The notes under the pieces were generated by a model, which saw nothing but the letters and a program-made list of their open reading frames with translations, had not been told where the DNA came from and did not search any database. From an uncultured Bryobacteraceae bacterium (GTDB lineage Bacteria; Acidobacteriota; Terriglobia; Bryobacterales; Bryobacteraceae), in the NCBI GenBank assembly GCA_938003835.1, contig CALKXJ010000013.1, positions 1 to 64,000 on the forward strand: a stretch of DNA of 64,000 nt, read 5' to 3'. The position numbers and the translations under genes are program-made. Positions 25,375 through 34,661 of this stretch are shown in pieces. The number at the start of each line of letters is the position of its first letter. The first letter of the stretch is position 1.

Positions 25375-26820
25375 ATGGACGTCGCCCGGCTCACCATCGA
25401 CCAGATCCGCGAGGATCTCGCGCGGCGGCGTTACAGCGCCGTGGAGCTGGTGGAGGAGGCGCTGCGGTTCGCCGAGGCGGAGAACCCCAGGACCAACGCC
25501 TACCTGCACCTGTGTCCGGAGAGAGCCCTGGCAGCGGCTGCCCGCGTCGATGAGCGCTTGGAGCGCGGCGAGGATCCCGGACCGCTGGCCGGCGTGCCGG
25601 TCGCGGTCAAGGACGTCATCCTCACCAAGGGCGTGCGCACCACCTGCGGGTCTCGCCTGTTGGCCCAGTACATCCCTCCCTATGACGCGACCGCTGTGGC
25701 GCGCCTGGAGGCCGCCGGCGCCGCCATCCTGGGCAAGACCAACTGCGACGAGTTCGCCATGGGCTCCTCCAACGAGAACTCGGCCTTTGGGCCGGTGCGC
25801 AATCCGGTGGATCCGGAGCGCGTGCCGGGCGGCTCGAGCGGCGGCTCGGCGGCGGCGGTGGCGCAGGGCACGGCAGTCGCGGCGCTCGGCTCCGACACCG
25901 GCGGCTCGATTCGCCAGCCGGCCTCCTTCTGCGGCGTGGTGGGTGTGACGCCCACCTACGGCCGAGTCTCCCGCTACGGGCTCACCGCCTTCGCCAGCTC
26001 GCTTGACCACATCGGGCCGCTGGCCCGCAATGTCCGGGACGCGGCGCGGCTGCTACAGGCGATCGCGGGGCGTGACCCGATGGACGCCACCTCGGCCTTC
26101 GCGCCCGTGCCGGACTATCTGGCGGCGATGGACGGCAACGTCCGGGGCATCCGCATCGGTCTTCCGCGCGAGTACTACCGGGATCTGGCGAGCGAGACCG
26201 GCACTCTGGTGGAGCGCGGCGTTCGCCTGCTCGAGCGGCTGGGCTGCCGGCTGGAGGAGATCAGCCTTCCCACCACCGATTACGCTATCGCCTGCTACTA
26301 CATCATCTGCACGGCCGAGGCCAGCTCGAACCTCGCCCGCTACGACGGCGTGCGCTACACCTGGCGCGCTCCGCAGGCCGAGACGCTCGCCGAGATGTAC
26401 CGGGAAACCCGGGGCCAGGGCTTCGGCGCCGAGTGCAAGCGGCGTATCATGCTGGGCACCTATGTCCTGAGCGCCGGCTATTACGACGCGTATTACCTGA
26501 AGGCGCAGAAGGTCCGCAGGCTGATCGCCCGCGATTTTGAAGAGGCCTTCCGCCGCGTCGACGCCATCGTCACTCCCGTGTCCCCCTTTCCGGCCTTTAA
26601 ACTGGGAGAGAAGATCGACGATCCGCTTGAGATGTACCTCTCGGACATCTTCACCATCACCGGCGACCTGGCGGGCATCCCCTGCATGAGCGTTCCCTGC
26701 GGGCGCACCGCGCAGGGCCTGCCCGTCGGTATGCAGATCCTCGCCCGGCACTTTGACGAGCCGTGCATGTTCCGCATCGCCGAGGCCTTCGAGCGCGCCG
26801 GGGGATTTGGCGGCAACTGA
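25375..26820 (+). CDS. gatA: Asp-tRNA(Asn)/Glu-tRNA(Gln) amidotransferase subunit A
   Basis: Amidase subunit that releases ammonia from glutamine for the GatB reaction. At 481 residues it is full length. The amidase triad is Lys79 (VAVKD), Ser154 (PGGSSGGS) and Ser178 (DTGGSIRQP), the same numbering as in characterised GatA enzymes. GRVSRYGLTAFASSLDHIGP and YYDAYYLKAQKVR are further family blocks. It lies in an operon with DUF721 and gatC. sodA starts 40 bases downstream with its own strong ribosome site. Confidence 0.96.
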   Translation: MDVARLTIDQIREDLARRRYSAVELVEEALRFAEAENPRTNAYLHLCPERALAAAARVDERLERGEDPGPLAGVPVAVKDVILTKGVRTTCGSRLLAQYIPPYDATAVARLEAAGAAILGKTNCDEFAMGSSNENSAFGPVRNPVDPERVPGGSSGGSAAAVAQGTAVAALGSDTGGSIRQPASFCGVVGVTPTYGRVSRYGLTAFASSLDHIGPLARNVRDAARLLQAIAGRDPMDATSAFAPVPDYLAAMDGNVRGIRIGLPREYYRDLASETGTLVERGVRLLERLGCRLEEISLPTTDYAIACYYIICTAEASSNLARYDGVRYTWRAPQAETLAEMYRETRGQGFGAECKRRIMLGTYVLSAGYYDAYYLKAQKVRRLIARDFEEAFRRVDAIVTPVSPFPAFKLGEKIDDPLEMYLSDIFTITGDLAGIPCMSVPCGRTAQGLPVGMQILARHFDEPCMFRIAEAFERAGGFGGN

Positions 26821-26860
26821 GCGGGCCGCTCGATCATCCAATTCAGCTTAGGAGGGAAGA

Positions 26861-27472
26861 ATGCCTTTCACATTGCCGAACTTGCCGTACCCCTACGATG
26901 CTCTCGAGCCCCACATCGACAAGATGACGATGGAGATCCATCACACCAAGCACCACGGGGCTTACGTCACGAACGTCAATAAGGCGCTCGAGTCGGCGCC
27001 GGAGCTGGCCAACGCCCCCATCGAGGAGCTGCTGGCCAACGAGTGCGCCAAGGTGCCGGAGGCGATCCGCACGGCGGTCCGCAACAACGGTGGCGGCCAC
27101 GCCAACCACTCGCTGTTCTGGCAGATCATGAGCCCGAAGGGCGGCGGGCAGCCGTCGGGCGCGCTGGCCGAAGCCATCAATGCCGCTTTCAACAGCTTCG
27201 ACAACTTCAAGGAAAAGTTCACCAACGCCGGCATGACCCGGTTCGGCTCCGGCTGGGCCTGGCTGGTGCTCGCCGGCGGCAAGCTCGATCTGTACTCCAC
27301 CGCCAATCAGGACTCACCGCTGATGCAGGGTCACATCCCCATCCTCGGCCTCGACGTCTGGGAGCACGCCTACTACCTCAAGTATCAGAACCGCCGGGCC
27401 GAATACATCGCCGCCTGGTGGAACGTCGTCAACTGGCCGGAAGTCGAGAAGCGTTTCCTCGAAAAACGCTAG
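26861..27472 (+). CDS. sodA: Superoxide dismutase, Mn/Fe family
   Basis: Dismutates superoxide. The 203 residues have all metal ligands: His27 (MEIHHTKHH), the His of [11 protein letters not shown], and Asp and His in [17 protein letters not shown] after the second block and the NQDSPL segment favour manganese over iron, though specificity cannot be certain. No signal peptide is present, so it is cytoplasmic. Its ATG is preceded by TTAGGAGGGAAGA, a strong ribosome site. An in-frame-like reading in another frame that runs through it to 28896 belongs only to the next gene. Confidence 0.95.
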   Translation: MPFTLPNLPYPYDALEPHIDKMTMEIHHTKHHGAYVTNVNKALESAPELANAPIEELLANECAKVPEAIRTAVRNNGGGHANHSLFWQIMSPKGGGQPSGALAEAINAAFNSFDNFKEKFTNAGMTRFGSGWAWLVLAGGKLDLYSTANQDSPLMQGHIPILGLDVWEHAYYLKYQNRRAEYIAAWWNVVNWPEVEKRFLEKR

Positions 27473-27507
27473 TTCGCAACCCGCCCGGAGTGCGCGACAA
27501 TGGCCGT

Positions 27508-28896
27508 GTGCGTACCGCCACGGTCGTTGTCGCCTTCGGGCTGACCCTTCTCTCCTGCGGTCCGAAATCGGACCCTCGCCTCAAGGGCGCCTATCGCCTC
27601 GCGCCCCAGAACGGCTGGACCTTCGTGCATCTTGAAGGCGCCCCCGCCGAGATCGGCTTCCAGCACGGCTATCTGCTGGCGCCGGAGATCGAGGAGGGCT
27701 ACCGGGTGATCATTTTCGAGACCACCCGCGACACCAAGAAGGACTGGCAGTTTTTCCGTGAGGCGGCCGAAAAACTCCACTGGCCGCGCATTGAGGAGGA
27801 CTACCGGCAGGAACTTTCGGGCATTGCCGAGGGTCTCAAGGCGCGGGGCGTCAAATTCGACCTCTGGGATGTGGTGGCGGCGAATGCGTGGCTCGAATGG
27901 GGCGGTTATTCCAAGTACTACGACGAACAGCAGGGCCGGACCGCACCGTCGACTGCGGGCCAGAAGGAATCGTGCAGCGCCTTCATCGCCACCGGCAGCT
28001 ACACCGCCGACGGCGGTATTGTCATGGGCCACAACGCCTGGACCTCTTACATGGACGGCGCGCGCTGGACGGTCATCTTCGACATCGTACCCGCGCGCGG
28101 CCACCGCATCCTCATGGACGGCTACCCGGGACTGATCCACTCGGCCGACGACTTCGGCATCAACGCCGCCGGAATCCTGATTACTGAAACGACAATCTCG
28201 AACTTCTCGGGCTACGATCCCGCCGGTATCCCGGAATTCGTGCGAGCCCGCAAGGCCATGCAGTACTCCGCCTCGATCGAGGATTTCGCCCGCATCATGC
28301 GCGAGGGCAACAACGGCGGCTACGCGAACAACTGGCTGGTTGGCGATCGCAAGACCGGCGAGATCGCCGACCTCGAGCTGGGGCTGAAGAACGTCACCTT
28401 GCTGCGCAGCCGGGACGGCTACTTCGTGGGCTCCAACTTCCCGGTGAGCGAGAAGCTGGCGCGCGAGGAGACCGATTTCGATCTCAAGGATGCAGGCCAC
28501 AGCGCCAACGCGCGGCATGCGCGCTGGAAGCAGCTGATGGAGGAGTTCAAGGGAAAGATCGACGTCAGGGCGGCGCAGCGCTTCCTCGCCGATCACTACG
28601 ATGCGTTTGCCGGAGAGGAGGCGCCGAGCGAGCGGACCATCTGCGGGCACATCGAACTGTCGCCGCGGGGGCTTGCGCCCTGGCAGCCCCCCTTCGCCCC
28701 GGCCGGCGCGGTCCAGAACAAGGTCACCGATTCGAGCCTAGCCGCCCGCATGGCGCTGTGGGCCGCCGCGGGCCATGCCTGCGGGCGCGATTTCCGGGCC
28801 GCCGAGCATCTGGCGCAGCATCCGGAATTCGACTGGCAGAAAGATTACCTGCGCGACATGCCGGCTCTCGGCTGGACCGAGTTTCGCGCGCGGTAA
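27508..28896 (+). CDS. C45-type Ntn-hydrolase / acyltransferase family lipoprotein
   Basis: 462 residues. The GTG start gives a lipoprotein signal ending LTLLSC, which would anchor the protein in the envelope. The body resembles the C45 family (penicillin acyltransferase, phospholipase B-like), whose members cut themselves and then use an N-terminal Cys. Cys156 in KESCSAF is the probable nucleophile, followed by GHNAW and a NNWLVGDRKTGEIADLELG block as in the family. Substrate is unknown; amides or lipids are possible. The gene starts 35 bases after sodA, and whether they share a transcript is unclear. Confidence 0.75.
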   Translation: MRTATVVVAFGLTLLSCGPKSDPRLKGAYRLAPQNGWTFVHLEGAPAEIGFQHGYLLAPEIEEGYRVIIFETTRDTKKDWQFFREAAEKLHWPRIEEDYRQELSGIAEGLKARGVKFDLWDVVAANAWLEWGGYSKYYDEQQGRTAPSTAGQKESCSAFIATGSYTADGGIVMGHNAWTSYMDGARWTVIFDIVPARGHRILMDGYPGLIHSADDFGINAAGILITETTISNFSGYDPAGIPEFVRARKAMQYSASIEDFARIMREGNNGGYANNWLVGDRKTGEIADLELGLKNVTLLRSRDGYFVGSNFPVSEKLAREETDFDLKDAGHSANARHARWKQLMEEFKGKIDVRAAQRFLADHYDAFAGEEAPSERTICGHIELSPRGLAPWQPPFAPAGAVQNKVTDSSLAARMALWAAAGHACGRDFRAAEHLAQHPEFDWQKDYLRDMPALGWTEFRAR

Positions 28897-28944
28897 GCCC
28901 GGCGCCGCCTCCACGCCCAACGGCCGGCGCGCGTCATTGCTGAT

Positions 28945-30600
28945 GTGGGAGTGCTCGCCAGGCTGGGTGTGGCCGCACTGGCGCTTGCGGCTGCCGGCGC
29001 CGGGCAATATCCGCCGGACCCTGCGGCGCGAGGCAGCATTGCCGGTACGGTGGTGGATCAGCAGACGCGCCGCCCGCTGCGCCGCGTCCTGGTGATCCTT
29101 CAGCCCGCTGAGCCCCAGCAACCCGCGCTCAGCTCGACCACCGACGACTACGGCAACTTCGAGTTCCGCAATCTGCCGGCGGGCCGCTACTCGCTGGCGG
29201 CCCGGAGGGCGGGCTACCTCCCGGCCTGGTCCGCCGAAACCCCGCACACGCGCTTGCCGGCGATCTTTCCGCTCCTGCCGGGGGAGAACCTGCGCGGGCT
29301 GTTGATCGCGATGCGGTCGGCCGGCGTGCTGGCGGGAACCGTGCGCTTCGTCGACGGCGAGCCCGCCGTCGGCGTGCGCGTCGAACTTTATCGCGAATAC
29401 TTCTATCGCGGGCGGCACGGCTTCGAACGTGCCGCGACGGCCTCGACCGACGATCGCGGCGCCTGGCGCGTCTACGGCCTCGCGCCGGGCAACTACTACG
29501 TCGCGGCGGCCTACACGCCGCCCGAGGCGGGCGCCAATGTGCGCGAGCAGCTCCAACTGGATGAAAACGGGCTTCCGGTTCCGGAGGAGAGCTTCGTCAC
29601 GACCTACTACCCGTCGACGCCCCGCCTGCTCGAGGCGGTTCCGCTGCGCCTCCAGCCCGGTTCTGAGCTTGCAAACATCGATATCTTCCTGGCCAAGGTT
29701 CGCACCGTGCGCGTGCGCGGAGAGCTTGCCAGCGGCCTGAGCGGGCGCCCGCTGGGGGCGGCGGAGTTGCGCCTCCGCCAGAGAGGTCCCGCCGGCGAGG
29801 CGATGATGGACGTGCCCGCTCCGGCTCGCATCTTTCCGGGCGGGCGTTTCGAGATTCGCGGGCTGGCGCCCGGCTCCTACCTGCTGGCGGTGGAAGCCGC
29901 TGAAGCCGGCGAGCGCCTCACCGGGCGCGTACCCCTCACCGTCGCCGGGCAGTCTATCGACAACGTTGTGCTGCTGCTCCGACCTTTGCCCAGGCTGGCG
30001 GGCCGGCTCCGGCTCGAAGAGGATCCGCAGGCCGATCTGAGCGCCGCGCGCGTCGTGCTGGAGCCGCACACCGACACCGCGGGAGCGAGCTCCGCGGCGG
30101 TGGGTCCAGGGGGCCTGTTCGAAATTGCCTTCGTTCCCGGAGAGACGTATGACGTTCTCGTCACCGATGCCCCGGAAGGCGCCTACTTGAAGAGTGCTCG
30201 CATCGGCGGCTTCGATGTGCTGGCGACGGGCTTCAATTTTGAAGGCGGCGCTCTGCCCCCGCTGGAGCTCGTGCTCGCCCGGCGTGGCGCCACCATTTCC
30301 GGTGAAGTCGCCGACGGCGCTACCCGGGTGGCGTTAGGGGCGACGGTCGCCCTGATCCCGGAGCCGGCTCGCGGCCGCATGCACCACTACCAGACGACCA
30401 CGACCAACGAGCACGGCCTGTTCGCCTTCCGCGGCGTGGCGCCGGGCCGCTACACCCTCATGAGCTGGTGGGACGAGCCGCCGTGCGAGATCTACGCTGT
30501 GGAGTCGCTCGAAAGCTGCCGCCGCTTCGGCAGCTCGATCGAGGTGCGGGAAGGCGAGGAGCGGTTCCTCGGGCTGCGCCTCAGCGGGCCTGGCCCGTAG
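28945..30600 (+). CDS. Exported multi-repeat carboxypeptidase-regulatory-like domain protein
   Basis: 551 residues starting at GTG, with a signal peptide (LGVAALALAAAGAGQ). The mature protein is a chain of about five beta-sandwich units. Each begins with GTV or SGEV and ends with a phrase such as NFEFRNLPAGRYSLAARRAG, AWRVYGLAPGNYYVAAAY, FEIRGLAPGSYLLAVEA or LFAFRGVAPGRYTLMSWW. These CarboxypepD_reg-type repeats are structural and are frequent in Acidobacteria surface proteins, and no catalytic residues are seen. The end is 11 bases from the convergent response regulator gene. Confidence 0.8.
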   Translation: MGVLARLGVAALALAAAGAGQYPPDPAARGSIAGTVVDQQTRRPLRRVLVILQPAEPQQPALSSTTDDYGNFEFRNLPAGRYSLAARRAGYLPAWSAETPHTRLPAIFPLLPGENLRGLLIAMRSAGVLAGTVRFVDGEPAVGVRVELYREYFYRGRHGFERAATASTDDRGAWRVYGLAPGNYYVAAAYTPPEAGANVREQLQLDENGLPVPEESFVTTYYPSTPRLLEAVPLRLQPGSELANIDIFLAKVRTVRVRGELASGLSGRPLGAAELRLRQRGPAGEAMMDVPAPARIFPGGRFEIRGLAPGSYLLAVEAAEAGERLTGRVPLTVAGQSIDNVVLLLRPLPRLAGRLRLEEDPQADLSAARVVLEPHTDTAGASSAAVGPGGLFEIAFVPGETYDVLVTDAPEGAYLKSARIGGFDVLATGFNFEGGALPPLELVLARRGATISGEVADGATRVALGATVALIPEPARGRMHHYQTTTTNEHGLFAFRGVAPGRYTLMSWWDEPPCEIYAVESLESCRRFGSSIEVREGEERFLGLRLSGPGP

Positions 30601-30611
30601 CCCGGAGATTC

Positions 30612-32081
30612 TTAATTTGTCAGTGGTTCGACGGCGGACGGCAGGTAGATCTCGAAGGAGACCAGCCGGCTCGGCTCGCTCACCCGCCGCAAGCGGCCGC
30701 CGGCGAGAGCGATCAACTCGACGAGATCGTTGATCTCGGGCTGCGGATCCCCGCAGGACGTGGTTTCGCCCGTTGCGCTCAGCACAAGGGCGCCGTAAGC
30801 GCCCGGCGCGAGCCCCTCGACCATAGTGTTCGCTTCCGGGGAGACCTCGATGCGCCGCGTCTCGATGGTAAGCTGTCCCCCGGCGGTCAGGGCGTGGCGG
30901 GCTTCCGCCGCCAGGTTCAGCACCACGTGCTCGAGGTGCCCGCGGTCGGCGAGGACGCTTCCCACCGAAGGGTCGAGGGAAAACAGAACCTGGACCTTCT
31001 CGCCCGCAGCGGCTTCGATCAGGCTGTCGAGGCCGGCCACCGCCTCGTTGAGATCGAAGACTTCAGGGCGCGGTAACCGGCGCCGGCTGTACCGCGCCAG
31101 TTGCCCGGCCAGCCGGCTGCCTCGCGCTGCGGCCCCCAGGACGGTCTCGACCTCGGCGCGCGCCTCCTGGTTACCGCCGAGCCGCCGGAGCAGCGCCGCG
31201 CCCGCCCGCTCGATCGTCTCGAGCTCGCGCGTGAAGCCGGCGGCCACTTCGCCGGCCAGCCGCCCGGCGGTCTCCAGGCGCCGGTCCTCCAGCGTCCGGG
31301 GCGAGCTGCCCGGCTCCGCCGGAGAGAGGTCTGCCGGGTGAAAGACCAGCGCCGCGCCGATGGTCTTGCCGTCGGAGTCGCGCAGGGGCACGGCGCTGCC
31401 GCGAATCCAGGTTTCGTTGCCGTTGCGCGCTACGAGCACCCGGTGGTCGCCCAGGCCGATGCCGACTCCCTCGCGCAGCACGCGACCCACCGGGTCGCTG
31501 AGCAGCGAACCCCGCGCCGCATGGACGCTGACGAAGACGTCGCCCGCGCGCCGGCCCGCCGCCTCGGCCTGCTTCCATCCGGTGAGCGCCTCGGCCGGCC
31601 GGTTCATCAGCGTCACCGCCCCGCGCGCATCGGTGAGAATCACCGCTTCGTGGATACTGCGCAAGGCCATCACCAGGCGCCGTTCGCTCGCGATCAACCG
31701 CTGCTCGAGCGGGTGCTTGTGCAGGGCGATCTCGATGGCCGAGCGCAGCGAGCGCTCGTCGAACGGTTTCAGGATATAGCCGGACGGGCAGGTCCGCTTG
31801 GCGCGCTCCAGGATTTCGGCGTCGGCATAGGCGGTGAGAAAGACGACCGGAATGCCCAACCGGTGATGGAGCTCGTCGGCGGCGTCGACGCCGTCCACCG
31901 GCCCCTTGAGCCGGATATCCATCAGCACCAGGTCCGGCTCCTTTTCCACCGCCTTGCGGATGGCGGAGGCGGCCGTCGCGGCCGAGGCGACGACCGAGTA
32001 GCCCAACTTCTTCAGGCACTCTTCGATATCGGCGGCGACGACGCCCTCGTCTTCGACCACCAAGATTCTTGCTGGTTTCAT
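30612..32081 (-). CDS. Response regulator with PAS domain and inactive histidine-kinase module
   Basis: 489 residues. A receiver domain (residues 1-120) keeps the acidic pair near residues 10-12, the phospho-acceptor Asp55, Thr83 and Lys105, and so looks active. A PAS domain (about 130-250) follows. The rest resembles a histidine kinase core but lacks catalytic residues: the H-box position reads LAGEVAAGF with Ala281 for His, the N-box reads LNLAAEARHAL with Glu393 for Asn, and the DxGxG box is absent (LSATGETTS). It probably acts as a phosphorylation-dependent binding or scaffold protein. It overlaps by 4 bases with the upstream kinase gene, its likely partner. Confidence 0.85.
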   Translation of the reverse strand: MKPARILVVEDEGVVAADIEECLKKLGYSVVASAATAASAIRKAVEKEPDLVLMDIRLKGPVDGVDAADELHHRLGIPVVFLTAYADAEILERAKRTCPSGYILKPFDERSLRSAIEIALHKHPLEQRLIASERRLVMALRSIHEAVILTDARGAVTLMNRPAEALTGWKQAEAAGRRAGDVFVSVHAARGSLLSDPVGRVLREGVGIGLGDHRVLVARNGNETWIRGSAVPLRDSDGKTIGAALVFHPADLSPAEPGSSPRTLEDRRLETAGRLAGEVAAGFTRELETIERAGAALLRRLGGNQEARAEVETVLGAAARGSRLAGQLARYSRRRLPRPEVFDLNEAVAGLDSLIEAAAGEKVQVLFSLDPSVGSVLADRGHLEHVVLNLAAEARHALTAGGQLTIETRRIEVSPEANTMVEGLAPGAYGALVLSATGETTSCGDPQPEINDLVELIALAGGRLRRVSEPSRLVSFEIYLPSAVEPLTN

Positions 32082-33373
32082 GGGAGTGCAGGCTCCTCCT
32101 CGCTCGCGGCTTCCGGCAGCACAATCTCAAACCGCGTCCCCCCGTGCACCAGGCAGCGCACGGCCGCATCGATCTGAGCGGCGAGAATCCGCACCAGGCG
32201 CAAGCCGAGCGAATGCACCGTGTCCAGATCCACATCTCGCGGCAGGCCGACGCCGTCGTCGGCCACCGTGAGCACCCTGCCGCGGCCCGGCGCCTGAGAG
32301 AGTCCAATGAAGATCTTCCCGCGGCGGCCCTCCGGAAACGCATGCTTAAGAGAGTTCGACACCAGTTCGTGGATGATCAGGCCGCACGGGATCGCCGTGT
32401 CGATGGGCAGCGATACGTCCTCGACCTCGACACGCAGAGCGATCCGCGCCGAGTCGATGCCGTAGGAGGAAAACAGGCTGGCGCACAGGTTCTTGACATA
32501 TTCCCGGAAGCCGATTCGAGACAGGTCGCGCGAACGGTGAAGCTGGTCGTGCACCAGGGCCATCGAGCGCACCCGGTTCTGGCTCTCTTTGAGCATCTCG
32601 CGCGCGGCGGCATCCTCGAGCGATGCGGCCTGAAGGCTCAACAAGCTCGAGATCACCTGCAAGTTGTTCTTCACCCGGTGGTGAATCTCCCGCAGCAGGA
32701 CCTCTTTTTCCCGCAGCGTGGCGTAGAGCCGCTGCTGGGAGCGCTTGTGCTGCAACGCCATGGCGTAGAACTTCGCCAGATAGTTCACCAGGCGAAGGTC
32801 CCGCTCCACGTAATCTCGTACCGGGTTGGCCAGGGCGAGCTGCCCGACCACTTTGCCGTCGAGCTTCACCGGCACTGCCAAAAAACGCCGGATCGAGCCC
32901 GCGCCGGAGGCTCCCTCTGCGGCTCCGCCTGGAAGCGTGTTGTCGAAGAAGGCCTGTCCGCTTTCGAGCGCCCTGCGGAAGAGGTCGCCGCGCACGGCCG
33001 GCAGCCATTCGGAGATTGCGACGCCACCCTCCCGGCCGCCGGTGTCGGCCACGATGATCTGCTGCGCGGCGCCGTTGGCCATGACGTTCTCGGCCAGGGA
33101 GACGAAGCCTGTAGCGCTGCCGGTCAGTTGCCGGGCCTTCTCCAGAACGATGCAGGCCGTCTCGCGACTCGAGGAATCGGCCGCCACCAGCGGCCGGTAG
33201 AGATCTTGCAAGACCGCGCTGACGCCCTGTTCCCAGCACAGCTCCTCCTCGGCGCGCCGTAGAGCCTGGCGCGTCTCCTCGAGCATCCGGTGCAAACCGC
33301 CGACCTCCGGACAGTTTCGGCGACAGCGGCTCAGCCAGCGGCGCGAGACAAAATCGATGAATGACTGGATCAC
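32078..33373 (-). CDS. GAF domain sensor histidine kinase (HisKA_2 type)
   Basis: 431 residues, cytoplasmic. A short coiled-coil N-terminus leads into a GAF-like domain (about 65-205). A HisKA_2 dimerisation/phosphoacceptor helix follows with LLREIHHRVKNNLQVISSLL (His231/232), then an ATPase domain with HELVSNSLKHAF (N-box) and DDGVGLP (G1 box), all intact. Such kinases often pair with receivers in the general stress response or light/redox sensing. The next gene in the operon encodes a receiver protein, its likely target. No transmembrane segment is evident. Confidence 0.88.
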   Translation of the reverse strand: MIQSFIDFVSRRWLSRCRRNCPEVGGLHRMLEETRQALRRAEEELCWEQGVSAVLQDLYRPLVAADSSSRETACIVLEKARQLTGSATGFVSLAENVMANGAAQQIIVADTGGREGGVAISEWLPAVRGDLFRRALESGQAFFDNTLPGGAAEGASGAGSIRRFLAVPVKLDGKVVGQLALANPVRDYVERDLRLVNYLAKFYAMALQHKRSQQRLYATLREKEVLLREIHHRVKNNLQVISSLLSLQAASLEDAAAREMLKESQNRVRSMALVHDQLHRSRDLSRIGFREYVKNLCASLFSSYGIDSARIALRVEVEDVSLPIDTAIPCGLIIHELVSNSLKHAFPEGRRGKIFIGLSQAPGRGRVLTVADDGVGLPRDVDLDTVHSLGLRLVRILAAQIDAAVRCLVHGGTRFEIVLPEAASEEEPALP

Positions 33374-33514
33374 GAACGGTGTTCGAAGCCCGGGGCTTCG
33401 GCTCGACTAGGATTCTAGACGGCAACCCTTGCCCGCAGGCCGCTGCAAGAAACTAACTCTCTGAGAGCGCAAGAAATAAAAATCGCTTTTCGCCGTGACC
33501 GGCCTCGAGGGCTG

Positions 33515-33523
33515 TGATACACT
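33515..33523 (+). promoter_or_regulatory. Extended -10 box of the mannonate dehydratase-like gene
   Basis: TG-A-TACACT, 36 bases before the ATG at 33560, in the divergent gap shared with the sensor kinase gene. Confidence 0.4.
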
Positions 33524-33559
33524 CCACTGCTAAAGGAAAAGGAACCAGAGGCACACCCG

Positions 33560-34654
33560 ATGCGACGCAGAGAGTTCGTTTCCGTGACCGCGGCGGCTGC
33601 GGCTGCCGGCACCGTGCGCCCGCCGATCGCCCAGGGCGCCCCGAAGCCAAAGCCGGTGAAGTTCGTGCTGGGCTGCCAGAGCGGCCCGACCACGCCGCAG
33701 CGGCTTCAGTTCTTCAAGCGGCATTCGGTCGAGCACATCTGCGGCTATCCTGAGGGCTCGCGCGAACAGCGGCGGTATACGGTCGAGGAGCTCCTGCGGC
33801 TGCGCGAGCTGTGCGAGAAACACGGCGTCAGCCTCGACATGGTTCCGGCGCCGTTTCTCACCTCGAGCCATATCGACCGTGAGAAGCGCGGCGCCATCCT
33901 GCTGGCGCAGGATCCCGAGCGTGACCGCGACATCGAGGATATTCAGGAGTCGATCCGCGCCTGCGCCAGGGCTGGCATCCCTTCGATGAAGTACAACATG
34001 AGCATTCTCGGGGTGCTGCGCACCGGCCGGACGCCGGGGCGGGGCGGCGCCACGTACAGCACCTGGCGGCTGCGCGAGGCCAGGCCGGAAAAACCGCTGA
34101 CGCGCGCCGGCGTGGTGAACGCCGACCAGTTCTGGGAACGGATCACCTACTTCCTGGATCGCGTCATTCCCGTCGCCAACGAGTACAAGATCCGCATGGC
34201 CTGCCACCCGCACGACCCCGGTGTGCCGCCCGAGGGCTACCAGGGCGTCCAGCGCGTGCTCGGCACCGTCGATGGGCTCAAGAAGCTCATCTCCATCCGC
34301 GAGAGCCCTTACCACGGCCTCAACTTCTGCCAGGGCACGGTCGCGGAGATGCTCCAGAATCCGGGCCAGGAGATCTTCGACGTGATTCGCTACTTCGGCG
34401 AACGCGGCAAGATCTTCAATGTGCACTTCCGCAACATCCGCGGCCGGCGCGACGACTTCCAGGAGGTCTACCCGGACGAGGGCGACGTCGACATGGTGCG
34501 CGCGGCCATGGTCTATCGCGACGTCGGCTACCCGTACATGCTCATGCCCGACCACGTGCCGCACCACCCGGACGATCCGGGCGGTTTGCAGGCCTTCGCC
34601 TTCGCCTACGGCCACATCCGGGGCATCATCCAGGCGCTCCAATACATCCCGTGA
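33560..34654 (+). CDS. Mannonate dehydratase-like (UxuA family) protein with Tat-type signal
   Basis: 364 residues. The UxuA/TIM-barrel family dehydrates D-mannonate to 2-keto-3-deoxygluconate in hexuronate catabolism. Family blocks include SMKYNMSILGVLRTG, ACHPHDPGVP, GLNFCQGTVAEM, FNVHFRNIRG and YPYMLMPDHVPHH, which supply the His, Cys, His and Asp metal ligands. The N-terminus MRRREFVSVTAAAAAAGT resembles a twin-arginine signal, so the protein may be exported; that is unusual for UxuA, and other sugar acids could be the substrate. The creatininase-like gene starts 7 bases downstream, so the two are co-transcribed. KduD at 37288-38058 may feed the same pathway. Confidence 0.82.
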   Translation: MRRREFVSVTAAAAAAGTVRPPIAQGAPKPKPVKFVLGCQSGPTTPQRLQFFKRHSVEHICGYPEGSREQRRYTVEELLRLRELCEKHGVSLDMVPAPFLTSSHIDREKRGAILLAQDPERDRDIEDIQESIRACARAGIPSMKYNMSILGVLRTGRTPGRGGATYSTWRLREARPEKPLTRAGVVNADQFWERITYFLDRVIPVANEYKIRMACHPHDPGVPPEGYQGVQRVLGTVDGLKKLISIRESPYHGLNFCQGTVAEMLQNPGQEIFDVIRYFGERGKIFNVHFRNIRGRRDDFQEVYPDEGDVDMVRAAMVYRDVGYPYMLMPDHVPHHPDDPGGLQAFAFAYGHIRGIIQALQYIP

Positions 34655-34661
34655 GCTTGAA

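Noticed and set aside
25375-26820. Looked for gatB to complete the GatCAB set
   Set aside because: No GatB-like reading is present in the window; gatC and gatA alone are here, and gatB probably lies elsewhere.
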